DNA of 64,000 nucleotides. Origin: Streptomyces acidiscabies. Its GTDB lineage: Bacteria > Actinomycetota > Actinomycetes > Streptomycetales > Streptomycetaceae. Numbering within the stretch: the stretch's first letter is position 1; every line of letters begins with the position of its first letter. The notes beneath the pieces were generated by a model. It was given only the letters and a program-made list of their open reading frames with translations, made no database searches and was not told the DNA's origin. The stretch is taken from assembly GCF_020010905.1 (NCBI RefSeq), contig NZ_JAGJBY010000002.1:3534001-3598000 (forward strand). The letters run 5' to 3'. Shown piece after piece: positions 18,967 to 27,816 of this stretch. Position numbers and translations under genes: made by a program.

Positions 18967-21900
18967 GTGACCAGACACCCACGCTTAGGACGAGGCATCG
19001 CGGGAACGGCGCTGACCACCGCCGTCTCCCTGCTGACCGGCCTGGCCTACGCCCTGCCCGCGCAGGCGGCCGACCCGCTGCCGGACAACGGCGCCGGAGC
19101 CCGCATCACCTTCGGCCAGGGCCCGCGCGCCGACCGCTGCGAGGTGGGCCACGCCCTCCACATCGGCGGCGCCGCCGTCAAGGCCGCCGCGTCGAAGGCC
19201 CTGGGCGGCACCGACGCCGACCTGGCCGCCGCCCTGTTCCGCAAGGACAACCTCTACCCGAGCCCCCTGGACGACGCCCTGCGCGCCGACCGGGCGAGCG
19301 CGGTCGCCTACGTCCAGGGCGCCGACACCCGCAAGAAGGGCTGGGAAGCCCTGAACCGGCCGTACGCGATGAGCGCGACCGGCTCCACCGGGATGTCGCT
19401 GCACGCACCGGAGTTCGACGCGGGCATCCGGGCCTTCACGCTCGACACCCAGGAAGCGCTGTACGACACGTTCGGCCAGGACGGCCGCAGCGCGCCGAGC
19501 GCCGCCTCCCTGGACGCGGCCCGCAGACTCGCCGCCTCGCTGAAGGGCAAGAGCCCGGCGGGCGACGACCAGCTCGCCGACTTCATGCTGTACCCGAGCA
19601 ACGTCGAGGGCCCCTTCAACTCCACCACCTCCAGCGACGTCGCCCGCTATCTGCGCCAGGGCGGCTTCCCGGCGCAGGCTCCCACCGAGGGATCGCCGGA
19701 GTACCGCACGGAGGTGGAGACCCTCAAGGTCTCCTGGGCCGGCTGCGACAGCTGGAACCCCGACGACCCGCGCCGCGTCCTCGCGCCGGTGACGGCGAGC
19801 GCGTACGCCGAGTGGGAGGCGGAGTACGCCGGGCAGGCCAAGCCGCGCGCCGACATCTCGGCCGCCGAGACGACGGCCGCCGCGCAGGCGCAGAAGGCCA
19901 CCGACGCGATGATCGAGTCGATCGGCCAGGCGTGGCTCGCCGACCAGATCCTGACCTGGCAGAAGTTCTGGGCCGGGAAGCCGGCCAACGACCCGAACCG
20001 CCCGGCGAAGGCCCTGTTCACGCAGGCCGGCACCGACCTCACCAAGGCCCGCGACAAGGCCGCCGCGCAGGTCACGCTGGCCAACGCCGCCGTCACGGCC
20101 GCGAAGACCGCCGCCGACAAGGCAGCCGCCGCCCAGACCAGCGCGTACGCCATCGCCGACACCGCGAAGACGCCGCGCGGCCGGGGCCTGCTCTACGCCC
20201 AGCAGTCCGCGCAGGTCGTCAAGGCGTCGTACGCCGCGACCCAGGCCGCCGCGAAAGCCACGCTCACCGCGCTGAACGCCGCGAAGGCGACCGCCGCCGA
20301 CAGCAAGGCGCAGCTCGCGCTGTCCCAGACGCAGGCGCACGCCATCAACACCGAGTTCCGGCGGGCCGCCGCCGAGGAGGCAGCGGCTCAGGCGAAGGCA
20401 GCCGCCGACGCGGCCGACGCGCAGGCCAAGGAGGCCGCCGCCAACGCGGCGAAGGCCAAGGCCGCGCAGACCACCGCCGAGGCCGCCGAGAAGACGGCGC
20501 AGTCGGGGGCGGCGACCGCGAAGGCGGCCCGCGCGACGGCCGAGGCCGCTTCCGCGACCGCCAAGGCCGAGCACGCCAACGCGACCCGCGAGCGCGGCAA
20601 GGCGCAGGCCGCCGAGACCCGCGCCCAGCAGGACGCGGCGACAGCGGCCACGGCCCGCTCCGCCGCCGACTCCTCGGGCGCCACCGCCGCGGCCGGGTAC
20701 GCGACCGCGATCGAGGCACAGCAGCGGGCGTACGCGGCGAAGACCCGCGCCCAGGACGCCCAGCGCGACAAGCAGGCCGCGCTGTCCCGGGCCGCCGCGC
20801 TCGAAGCCGCAGCCGCTGCCGCCGAGGGGACGGCCGCCGCGCAGGAGACGCGGGCCGCCGCTACCGAGGCGCGGTCCGCAGCGAACACGGCGACCACCGC
20901 CGCCGCGAGCGCCCAGCAGGAGGCCGCCACGGCGACCACGGCGGCCGTCGCCGCCCGCGCCGCGTCCGTGCGGGCCGACGCCGCCGCGTACCGCTCGGAG
21001 TCCGCCGCGCAGACCGCGCAGGCGGCGGCGCAGACCACGCACGCGGCAGCCGTCACCGCGCACGCCGCCGCCGCTACGGCGATCGAGGCGTCCAAGGCCG
21101 CGCAGAAGAACGCCGAGAACGCGGAGGCGGAGGCCAAGAAGGCCGCCGCAGCCGCCGTCACCGCCCGCACCCAGGCGACCGCCGCACGCGACGAGGCGAA
21201 CAAGACCGCGTCCTGGGCGGCCGTCACCGCCGGGTACGCGTACGCCGCCGCCGAGCACGCCACCGCCGCCCGCGACTCGGCGGCCGAGGTGATCAAGCCG
21301 GCCAACGAGGCCATCAACATCGGCACCGCGTACAAGGAGGTCGACTCCTCCGCCGCGTACGCCGTCCTGATCGGCCAGACCGCGCTCACGCTCGCCGAGC
21401 AGCAGGCCGCCGCAGCGAAGGCCAAGTCCGACGACGCCGCGAAGGCCGCCGCCACCGCCAAGGCCCTCGCCGACAAGGCCGCCGCCGACGCCAAGGCCGC
21501 GGCCACGGCAGCGTCGGCAGCAGCGGCCGACGCGGCCCGCGCAGCCGCCGCCGTCACCGCCGCACGGGCCTCCGCCGCAGCCGCCGCGAAGTCCGCCGAG
21601 GCCGCCAAGAAGGCCGACGCGAACGCCCAGGCGTACGACGCTCAGGCGGGCGCCGACGCGTCCGCCGCCCAGTCCGCCGCGTACACCGCGCGCTCCGAGG
21701 CGAACGCCGCCGACGGCGAGGCCACCGAGGCCGAGCGCGACGCGGCCGGCGCCCGCTCCGCAGCGCAGGCCGCCGAGAACGACGCGGCGAGCGCGCGGGC
21801 CACCGCGACCGAGGCCGAGAGCGACGCCACCGGCGCCGAGGCCGCCGCCAAGGACGCGCAGGGCTCCGCCAAGGACGCCGACACCGCAGCCGACGCGGCC

Positions 21901-22743
21901 GAGGAGGAGTACCGCAAGCGGATCGAGGCGGACCGCGCCTCCACCGCGACCGGCACCCCCGACTCGGGCCCCGGGCTGAACGCGAGCGACGAAGCTCTGC
22001 TGCTCAAGGAGTGCGGCCAGTCCTGCGTGGACGACTACCGCGCCGCGAAGGCGCTGGCGTCCCTGGACGTCATCGACTGGGTCAAGCAGAACGGCGCGGA
22101 CATCCTCCTGGAGTTCATCGGCGAGAAGGACCTCAAGCGCTGCCTGGGCTCCGGCGACGTCGAGAGCTGCCTGTGGACCATCGTCAACGGCCTCGGCCTG
22201 GTCTTCGCCGTCGGCAAGATCCCTCAGCTCAGCAAGGCGATCGTCAAGGTCAGCAGCGGGATCGCGAAGTTCCTCGACGACGTCGTACAGGCGAAGCACA
22301 CCCTCGACCGGCTGCGGAAACTGCTGGAGACGCTGAAGAAGGGGCAGACGGTCGCGCAGTGCCTGCTGAGCCTCGCGGACGCGACGGTGGGATTCGCGCC
22401 GGCCGCCTCCAGGTCGTCGCTCGCCGCGGCGGCTCCCGCGAAGTTCTGCATGAAGTCGGCGATCGGCAAGGACAAGAGGCTCACCAACCTGGCCGAGCTG
22501 TCGACCAAGAACGAGAAGGTCCAGGCCGACCTGAACGCCCTGTTCCGCAAGCTGATGGAGGGGAACCTCAACCCCGGCATCAGCAACGGCGGACTCTCCA
22601 ACGGCATCAGCTACGCACGCACCAGGGACGGCGCGCGGCTCTTCTACCGGAAGCTGGGTGACACGATCGAGATCGTCGGCAAGTCCGACAAGAAGTACGA
22701 GGACAAGGTCATCGCGCGGCTGAAGGAGATCTATGGAAATTGA
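18967..22743 (+). CDS. Secreted Ala-rich polymorphic toxin with C-terminal RelE/BECR-like domain
   Basis: A 1258-aa protein starting at GTG 18967 after GAGAGGGAG. Residues 1-35 are a Sec signal ending AQAAD. A globular part (36-~350) is followed by ~600 residues of Ala/Lys/Glu-rich helix with heptad-like spacing (355-~980), probably a long rod. A Cys-containing linker and a hydrophobic pretoxin-like segment (CLWTIVNGLGLVFAVGK, ~1065-1090) come next. The last ~85 residues (NPGISNGGL, GARLFYRK, DTIEIVGKSDKKYED) look like the RelE/BECR-fold RNase domains of polymorphic toxins. The tiny gene that overlaps its stop supports a toxin-immunity reading. The toxin activity itself is inferred. Confidence 0.75.
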   Translation: MTRHPRLGRGIAGTALTTAVSLLTGLAYALPAQAADPLPDNGAGARITFGQGPRADRCEVGHALHIGGAAVKAAASKALGGTDADLAAALFRKDNLYPSPLDDALRADRASAVAYVQGADTRKKGWEALNRPYAMSATGSTGMSLHAPEFDAGIRAFTLDTQEALYDTFGQDGRSAPSAASLDAARRLAASLKGKSPAGDDQLADFMLYPSNVEGPFNSTTSSDVARYLRQGGFPAQAPTEGSPEYRTEVETLKVSWAGCDSWNPDDPRRVLAPVTASAYAEWEAEYAGQAKPRADISAAETTAAAQAQKATDAMIESIGQAWLADQILTWQKFWAGKPANDPNRPAKALFTQAGTDLTKARDKAAAQVTLANAAVTAAKTAADKAAAAQTSAYAIADTAKTPRGRGLLYAQQSAQVVKASYAATQAAAKATLTALNAAKATAADSKAQLALSQTQAHAINTEFRRAAAEEAAAQAKAAADAADAQAKEAAANAAKAKAAQTTAEAAEKTAQSGAATAKAARATAEAASATAKAEHANATRERGKAQAAETRAQQDAATAATARSAADSSGATAAAGYATAIEAQQRAYAAKTRAQDAQRDKQAALSRAAALEAAAAAAEGTAAAQETRAAATEARSAANTATTAAASAQQEAATATTAAVAARAASVRADAAAYRSESAAQTAQAAAQTTHAAAVTAHAAAATAIEASKAAQKNAENAEAEAKKAAAAAVTARTQATAARDEANKTASWAAVTAGYAYAAAEHATAARDSAAEVIKPANEAINIGTAYKEVDSSAAYAVLIGQTALTLAEQQAAAAKAKSDDAAKAAATAKALADKAAADAKAAATAASAAAADAARAAAAVTAARASAAAAAKSAEAAKKADANAQAYDAQAGADASAAQSAAYTARSEANAADGEATEAERDAAGARSAAQAAENDAASARATATEAESDATGAEAAAKDAQGSAKDADTAADAAEEEYRKRIEADRASTATGTPDSGPGLNASDEALLLKECGQSCVDDYRAAKALASLDVIDWVKQNGADILLEFIGEKDLKRCLGSGDVESCLWTIVNGLGLVFAVGKIPQLSKAIVKVSSGIAKFLDDVVQAKHTLDRLRKLLETLKKGQTVAQCLLSLADATVGFAPAASRSSLAAAAPAKFCMKSAIGKDKRLTNLAELSTKNEKVQADLNALFRKLMEGNLNPGISNGGLSNGISYARTRDGARLFYRKLGDTIEIVGKSDKKYEDKVIARLKEIYGN

Positions 22744-23074
22744 GGTCGACGAACCGTTCTGGACGGTCCGCAGACCCCAGCTCACCTTCCGGTTCACGGT
22801 CGGTGAACCCGCGGATCCCACGACCCTCGACGACGGCGACACGCTGGTCACCGGACCCGGCGGCGAGAAGTGGTTCGCCACGATCATGACCCCGGACCGG
22901 ATCCGCCGGATCATGGATCGCTGGCGGGACACCGGCGAGAGTCTCGCGGGCGCCTATTTCCAGGTCCCGAGCCTCGTCATCGTCCGCGAACCCGGCGTGG
23001 AGTCCATGGTCCGGGCCGTCGAGGACCTGTACGAGGAGTACGGCACCCTCGACGACACCTTGCCGAGACTCTGA
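22733..23074 (+). CDS. Candidate immunity protein for the upstream toxin
   Basis: A 113-aa acidic protein whose ATG at 22733 lies inside the last codons of the toxin gene (11-bp overlap in another frame), so its translation is coupled. No signal peptide or membrane segment is visible. The sequence is unrecognised. It has a beta-rich N-terminal half (FWTVRRPQLTFRFTV) and a C-terminal helix (GVESMVRAVEDLYEEYGT). Acidity, small size and position directly after a C-terminal toxin domain are the usual marks of an immunity gene. A terminator follows at once, making a two-gene unit. Confidence 0.7.
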   Translation: MEIEVDEPFWTVRRPQLTFRFTVGEPADPTTLDDGDTLVTGPGGEKWFATIMTPDRIRRIMDRWRDTGESLAGAYFQVPSLVIVREPGVESMVRAVEDLYEEYGTLDDTLPRL

Positions 23075-23077
23075 GAA

Positions 23078-23110
23078 GGTGCGCCCGTCTCACCCGGAGG
23101 CGGGCGCACC
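23078..23110. terminator. Hairpin terminator after toxin-immunity pair
   Basis: A perfect 10-bp inverted repeat GGTGCGCCCG (23078-23087) / CGGGCGCACC (23101-23110) begins 3 bp after the immunity stop and lies 3 bp before the end of the convergent membrane-protein gene, so it can act in both directions. Confidence 0.8.
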
Positions 23111-23112
23111 GC

Positions 23113-24105
23113 TTATATGACCTTGAACCGCACCAGTGCCCCCAACGTCACCGCCCCCGGCACCAACGGCACCCACACCGTGATCACCCGGTACGTCAGC
23201 ACCACAGCCGTCGTCAGCGCCAGCGGCCCGCCCGCCGCCACCAGCGCGATCACCAGCGCCGCCTCCACCGACCCGATCCCGCCCGGCGTCGGCACGAGCG
23301 CCACCGCGACGGTCGCCGCGAGATACGCGAGCGCCATGTGCAGAGCCGGCACCGGCAGCTCCAACGCCCGCCCCACCGCGACGAGTCCGGCCGCCTGGAG
23401 CAGCGGGAAGGCCAGCGACCCGCCCCACAGCGCCAGCGCCCGCCCGGGACACGTGTGCACGGACCGCGCCTCCGCGAGCGCGGCCCGCAGGAACGTCACG
23501 ACGGACGCGCGCAGCCGCCGTACGAAAGACAACCGTACGAAAGACAGTGCGACGGCGACGACGACCGCGCCCCCGGCGACGGCCGCGAGGAGCGGACCGG
23601 CGTCCGTGTCGGGCAGCAGCGCGCCCAGCCGCAGCGCGTCGGGGAAGGCGAGCAGCAGCGCGGCCAGCAGACCGATCCGCGCGACGCTCTCCGCGAGGAG
23701 ATACAGCGCGAGGGCCGCCGAGGAGCGGGCCAGCGGCACCCCGCACACGGTCATGAACCGCAGATTGACCGCGCCCGCGCCGAGGCCGGTCGGCAGCAGG
23801 TGGTTGGCGGCGCCCGCCGCGAACTGGGTGGCCAGCAGCCGCAGCCGGGGCAGGCGCTGCGACACCGCGCCCTGCCGGGTGACGGCGGAGGCGACCCAGG
23901 TCAGACAGGTCGCCCCGGCGGCGGCGAGCAGCCAGGGCCACTCGGCGTCGTGGAGGTGCCCGAACCCCTCGGCGAGGACACCGCGGTGGCGGACCGCGAC
24001 GACGGCGACGAGGACGACGGGGACCAGACAGAGGAGCGGGCGCAGGGGAAGGCGCCGGGGTGCGATGGGGACGGTCACGTCGGTAGAGGTTCTCCACCCG
24101 GGCAC
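23113..24105 (-). CDS. UPF0104 / lysylphosphatidylglycerol synthase-type membrane protein
   Basis: A 330-aa integral membrane protein with about eight hydrophobic segments. Family signs are FAAGAANHLLPTGLGAGAVNLRF early and VPTPGGIGSVEAALVIAL near the C-terminus, the paired loops of the UPF0104/LPG-synthase membrane domain. Catalytic LysX/MprF cytosolic domains are absent, so it is probably a flippase-like or lipid-handling membrane protein rather than a synthase. The start is uncertain: GTG 24105 is the longest and GTG 24078 is possible. It is divergent from the ABC exporter. Confidence 0.85.
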   Translation of the reverse strand: MPGWRTSTDVTVPIAPRRLPLRPLLCLVPVVLVAVVAVRHRGVLAEGFGHLHDAEWPWLLAAAGATCLTWVASAVTRQGAVSQRLPRLRLLATQFAAGAANHLLPTGLGAGAVNLRFMTVCGVPLARSSAALALYLLAESVARIGLLAALLLAFPDALRLGALLPDTDAGPLLAAVAGGAVVVAVALSFVRLSFVRRLRASVVTFLRAALAEARSVHTCPGRALALWGGSLAFPLLQAAGLVAVGRALELPVPALHMALAYLAATVAVALVPTPGGIGSVEAALVIALVAAGGPLALTTAVVLTYRVITVWVPLVPGAVTLGALVRFKVI

Positions 24106-24154
24106 AACGGGGGGTTGCGGACGCGAGGACAGCGCATGACGAACGCCCGCACCC

Positions 24155-24185
24155 TTGACCTCAAGATTGGTCGAGGTCCTACGGT
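24155..24185 (+). promoter_or_regulatory. MerR-type promoter (19-bp spacer) of the ABC exporter, probably leaderless
   Basis: TTGACC (24155-24160) and TACGGT (24180-24185) are separated by exactly 19 bp, the over-long spacer of MerR-activated promoters. An inverted repeat GACCTC (24157-24162) / GAGGTC (24173-24178) lies between and over the elements, as MerR operators do. A transcription start 7 bases after the -10 box would be 24192, the A of the ATG, so the mRNA would be leaderless. No MerR gene is in the window. Confidence 0.7.
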
Positions 24186-24191
24186 CGTCCC

Positions 24192-26090
24192 ATGAGCATG
24201 GAGACCACCGCCTGGGCGCAGATGCAGAGCGCCATGACCGCCCGCACCGGGGACGGCAGACCTTTCGACCGCTCCACCCTGCGCCGCATCGGCGCGTTCG
24301 CCCGACCGCACCGCAAGAGGATCGCGCTCTTCGTCGTGCTCGGGATGGTGACCGCGCTCCTCGCGGTCGCCGGACCCGTGCTCGCCGGACGCGTCGTCGA
24401 CACGATCGTGTCGCACGGCCGGCCCTCCGTCGTCGTCCGTCTCGCGCTGTTCATCGCCGGGATCGCGATCCTCGAAGCGGCCCTCGGCATCCTGGGCCGG
24501 CGGCTCTCGGCGACGCTCGGGGAGGGGCTCATCCTGGATCTGCGCACGGCCGTGTTCGACCATGTGCAGCGCATGCCGGTCGCGTTCTTCACCCGGACCC
24601 GTACGGGAGCGCTGGTCTCCCGGCTCAACAACGACGTGATCGGCGCCCAGCGCGCCTTCAGCAACACCCTCTCCGGCGTCGTCAGCAATATCGTCACCCT
24701 GCTCCTCACGCTCGCCGTGATGCTCACCCTGTCCTGGCAGGTCACGCTCCTCGCGCTGGCCCTGCTGCCGGTGTTCGTGATCCCCGCGCGGCGCATGGGC
24801 GCGCGGATGGCCGGCATGCAGCGCGAGGCCGCGACCCTCAACGCCGCGATGGGCACCCGGATGACCGAGCGGTTCTCCGCCCCCGGCGCGACCCTCGTCA
24901 AGCTCTTCGGCCGCCCCGAGGAGGAGTCCGCCCAGTTCGCCGACCGCGCGTCCCGCGTCCGCGACATCGGGGTCCGTACGGCGACCGCCCAGTCCGTCTT
25001 CATCACCGCCCTGACCCTGGTCTCCGCGCTGGCCCTCGCGCTCGTGTACGGCCTCGGCGGGCGGCTCGCCCTCGGCGGCACCCTGGAGCCGGGCGCCGTC
25101 GTCTCCCTCGCGCTGCTCCTCACCCGCCTGTACGCGCCGCTCACGTCGCTCGCGGGGGCGCGCGTCGAGGTGATGAGCGCGCTGGTGAGCTTCGAGCGCG
25201 TCTTCGAGATCCTGGACCTGAAGCCGCTGATCGCGGAGAAGCCCGACGCCGGTGAACTCCCCTCGGGGCCGGTCTCCGTGGAGTTCGACGACGTCCGCTT
25301 CGGCTACCCCGCCGCCGACCGCGTCTCCCTCGCCTCCCTGGAGGAGGTCGCGGCGCTCGACACGCGGGGCGGTACGGAGGTCCTGCACGGGCTGACGTTC
25401 CGCGCGGAACCCGGCCAGACCGTCGCCCTCGTCGGCTCCTCCGGCGCCGGGAAGTCCACCATCGCGCAGCTCCTGCCGCGCCTGTACGACGTCGACTCCG
25501 GTGCCGTACGGGTCGGCGGCGTCGACGTCCGTGACGTCACCGCGCGCTCCCTGCGCGAGACCGTCGGCATGGTCACGCAGGACGGCCACCTCTTCCACGA
25601 CACGGTCCGCGCGAACCTGCTCCTCGCGGCGCCCGACGCGACCGAGGCCGACCTGTGGGACGCCCTGCGCCGGGCCCGCCTCGACACGCTCGTCCGCGAA
25701 CTCCCCGACGAACTCGACACGGTCGTCGGCGAACGCGGCTACCGCCTCTCCGGCGGCGAACGCCAGCGCATGACCATCGCCCGTCTCCTCCTCGCCCGCC
25801 AGCGCGTCGTCATCCTCGACGAGGCGACGGCCCACCTGGACAACACGTCCGAGGCGGCGGTCCAGGAGGCGCTCACCGAGGCGTTGGCCGACCGCACGGC
25901 CCTGGTCATCGCCCACCGCCTCTCCACGGTCCGCTCGGCCGACGTGATCCTGGTCCTGGAGGCCGGGCGGATCATCGAACGGGGCACGCACGAAGGGCTG
26001 TTGGCGGCGGAGGGACGGTACGCGGAGCTGTACCGGACCCAGTTCGCGGGACGGGAGGAGAAGGCGGGGGTGAAGGAGGCGGTGGTGTAG
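24192..26090 (+). CDS. ABC exporter half-transporter (fused membrane and ATPase domains)
   Basis: A 632-aa exporter. Residues ~30-330 hold six membrane helices. The nucleotide-binding domain has Walker A GSSGAGKST near 415, Q-loop VTQDGHLF, signature LSGGERQR near 519, Walker B VVILDEAT near 540 and switch His in IAHRLSTV. The order and length match multidrug or lipid exporters that act as dimers. ATG 24192 lies where a MerR-type promoter would start transcription and has no ribosome site, consistent with leaderless translation. The promoter suggests induction by a drug or redox-active compound. Confidence 0.95.
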   Translation: MSMETTAWAQMQSAMTARTGDGRPFDRSTLRRIGAFARPHRKRIALFVVLGMVTALLAVAGPVLAGRVVDTIVSHGRPSVVVRLALFIAGIAILEAALGILGRRLSATLGEGLILDLRTAVFDHVQRMPVAFFTRTRTGALVSRLNNDVIGAQRAFSNTLSGVVSNIVTLLLTLAVMLTLSWQVTLLALALLPVFVIPARRMGARMAGMQREAATLNAAMGTRMTERFSAPGATLVKLFGRPEEESAQFADRASRVRDIGVRTATAQSVFITALTLVSALALALVYGLGGRLALGGTLEPGAVVSLALLLTRLYAPLTSLAGARVEVMSALVSFERVFEILDLKPLIAEKPDAGELPSGPVSVEFDDVRFGYPAADRVSLASLEEVAALDTRGGTEVLHGLTFRAEPGQTVALVGSSGAGKSTIAQLLPRLYDVDSGAVRVGGVDVRDVTARSLRETVGMVTQDGHLFHDTVRANLLLAAPDATEADLWDALRRARLDTLVRELPDELDTVVGERGYRLSGGERQRMTIARLLLARQRVVILDEATAHLDNTSEAAVQEALTEALADRTALVIAHRLSTVRSADVILVLEAGRIIERGTHEGLLAAEGRYAELYRTQFAGREEKAGVKEAVV

Positions 26091-26117
26091 GGGAGTTGGG
26101 GCCGGTCGTACGGCGCT

Positions 26118-26147
26118 GGGTGGGGTGTACGTTTCAACACCCCACCC
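26118..26147. terminator. Hairpin terminator between convergent exporter and PLP enzyme genes
   Basis: A perfect 11-bp stem, GGGTGGGGTGT (26118-26128) and its complement at 26137-26147, with an 8-nt loop that contains the stop codon of the minus-strand PLP enzyme. It can terminate both convergent genes. Confidence 0.75.
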
Positions 26148-27525
26148 GGGGCCCGAACACCCCCTCCGCCCCCCGCGCCAAAACCTCCGCGCACACCTCC
26201 AACAACCGGTCCACGTCCCGTGAGTTCGTCGCCACCCCCATCGACGCCCGCACCGCCCCCTGTGCCTGGACGGCGAGTTGGCGCAGATACGCGTCGACAT
26301 CCGACGGAGTCCCCCGCACCAGCGCCTCCCGCACCACCTCCGGCGTCATCCCGTTGGCCTCCTCCGCGACGCCGGGGTTGCAGAAGCAGCCCGTGCGCAG
26401 GCTGATCCGGGCCTCGGCGGCGGCCCGCTGGAGGGCGCGTTCGTCGACGGGGGAGCCGTCCGGGCGCAGGAGGTTGAAGGTGACCGTGGGACCCCGGTCC
26501 CGGGCGGCGAGGGGGCCGAGGACGCGGACCGCCGGTTCGCCGCCGGGGTGGCGCAGAGCCGTCAGCCCGTCCAGGAGCCGGACGGTGAGCCGGGTGACGT
26601 GGCGGTGGACGGCGTCGTACCCGATCGCCCGGTGCCAGGCGACCGCCGCCGTCACGTCGGGCAGCGCGAGGAACGGGAGGGTGCCGTCCTCGAAGCCCTC
26701 CGGCGCGGGCGCGGGGAGGTGCCAGTCGGTGTGGGAGGAGGAGGCGCGGACGGTGCCGCCCGCGAACCAGGGCCGGTCAAGGCCCGCGAGGGCGTCGCGG
26801 CGGGCGATCAGGCAGCCCACGCCGGTCGGGAAACCGGTGATCTTGTACCAGGACAGCGCGACGAAGTCGGCGGGGACGGCCGTCAGGTCGAGCGGCCCGG
26901 TCGGCAGGTACGCGGCGGCGTCCAGCGCCACCCGCCACCCCCGGCGCCGAGCCTCACCGGCCCACTCCAGCGGATGCCGTACGCCCGTCGCGTTCGACTG
27001 CGCCGGGAACGCGAACAGCCCCCGCCCGCCCGCGTCCAGACACACCGTCACCGCCTCGGTCCGCGTACGGAACCCGGGCCCCAGCGGCACGACCCGCACC
27101 GGCGCGCCCGCGCGTACGGCGTACCGGCGCATCCCCAGCACCGAGTTGTGGTCGTCCCCGAGGAACGCGAGCGGCGCGTCGGGGCCGAACGGGTACGCCT
27201 CGGCGACCAGCCGCAGGGCCGCCGTCGCGTTCGGCGTGAAGACGGCGACGTAGTCCTCCGGGGACGCCCGGCAGAACGACAGCGCCGCCCGGCGGGCCTC
27301 CTCCACCAGCCGGGTCGAGGCGAGCGAGGCGGGGCTCGCCGTGTGCGGGTTGCCGTACACGCCCGAGGCGAGCCGGGCCGCGCCGCCCCGGACCAGGGAG
27401 AGCGGGGGCAGGGCCGCGCCCGTGTAGTCCAGGTAGGCGTGGTCCTCCGCGTCCAGGTACGGGAACTCCTTCTCGCGCAGGGCGTCGACGTGGCACGCGC
27501 GGTCCGCAAGGGATGTGGTCGGCAT
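26134..27525 (-). CDS. MoCo-sulfurase-like class V aminotransferase-fold PLP enzyme
   Basis: A 463-aa PLP enzyme related to the N-terminal domain of molybdenum cofactor sulfurase and to Cys desulfurases. The opening FPYLDAEDHAYLDYTGAALPP and VYGNPHTASPAS are typical. The PLP Lys is in SWYKITGFPTGVG near 226, and the persulfide-type Cys lies in RTGCFCNPGVAEE near 378. The MOSC domain of eukaryotic MoCo sulfurase is absent. An AGGAGG ribosome site precedes ATG 27525. No molybdoenzyme gene adjoins it, so a role in sulfuration of MoCo or of another acceptor is inference. Confidence 0.88.
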   Translation of the reverse strand: MPTTSLADRACHVDALREKEFPYLDAEDHAYLDYTGAALPPLSLVRGGAARLASGVYGNPHTASPASLASTRLVEEARRAALSFCRASPEDYVAVFTPNATAALRLVAEAYPFGPDAPLAFLGDDHNSVLGMRRYAVRAGAPVRVVPLGPGFRTRTEAVTVCLDAGGRGLFAFPAQSNATGVRHPLEWAGEARRRGWRVALDAAAYLPTGPLDLTAVPADFVALSWYKITGFPTGVGCLIARRDALAGLDRPWFAGGTVRASSSHTDWHLPAPAPEGFEDGTLPFLALPDVTAAVAWHRAIGYDAVHRHVTRLTVRLLDGLTALRHPGGEPAVRVLGPLAARDRGPTVTFNLLRPDGSPVDERALQRAAAEARISLRTGCFCNPGVAEEANGMTPEVVREALVRGTPSDVDAYLRQLAVQAQGAVRASMGVATNSRDVDRLLEVCAEVLARGAEGVFGPRVGC

Positions 27526-27816
27526 CTCGGAACCTCCTCACCCATTTCCGAAAATCCTTCCGGAAACGAGCCGATAAAACCCACGGAAAATGATCCGACG
27601 TGACGCAAGAACGCATGGTCCGCATTTCGCCCCTTCCGGGTGAAACATGCGACGGGGAACACTCCGTCCAGCGGAAACGGGCCGTCGGCGGCCCCCTGGT
27701 CATGGCAACCTGCGACGCGGGAACGATAAGGACCATTATGGGACGTCTTCCTTCGGTACGGACGAAAAACACGGTCCGTCCACCCCGCCCTCCGTAATTC
27801 GAACCGGGACATCGCC
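27526..27816. other. 291-bp divergent intergenic region
   Basis: Contains no supported gene. An inverted repeat ACGGAC (27758-27763) / GTCCGT (27774-27779) with an A-rich spacer lies 38 bp before the desaturase-like start, and an A+T-richer block near 27723-27740 may hold its -10 region. A TTTCCG/CGGAAA pair sits near the PLP enzyme start. Confidence 0.4.

Noticed and set aside
20100..21900. Possible CRISPR or DNA satellite in the Ala-rich toxin coding region
   Set aside because: The repetition is at the amino-acid level (Ala/Lys/Glu), with no regular spacer-repeat period in DNA.
18985..22932. A 1315-codon minus-strand open frame opposite the Ala-rich toxin
   Set aside because: The Ala codons of the toxin read as Gly/Arg/Leu on the other strand. 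No start context or domain was seen.
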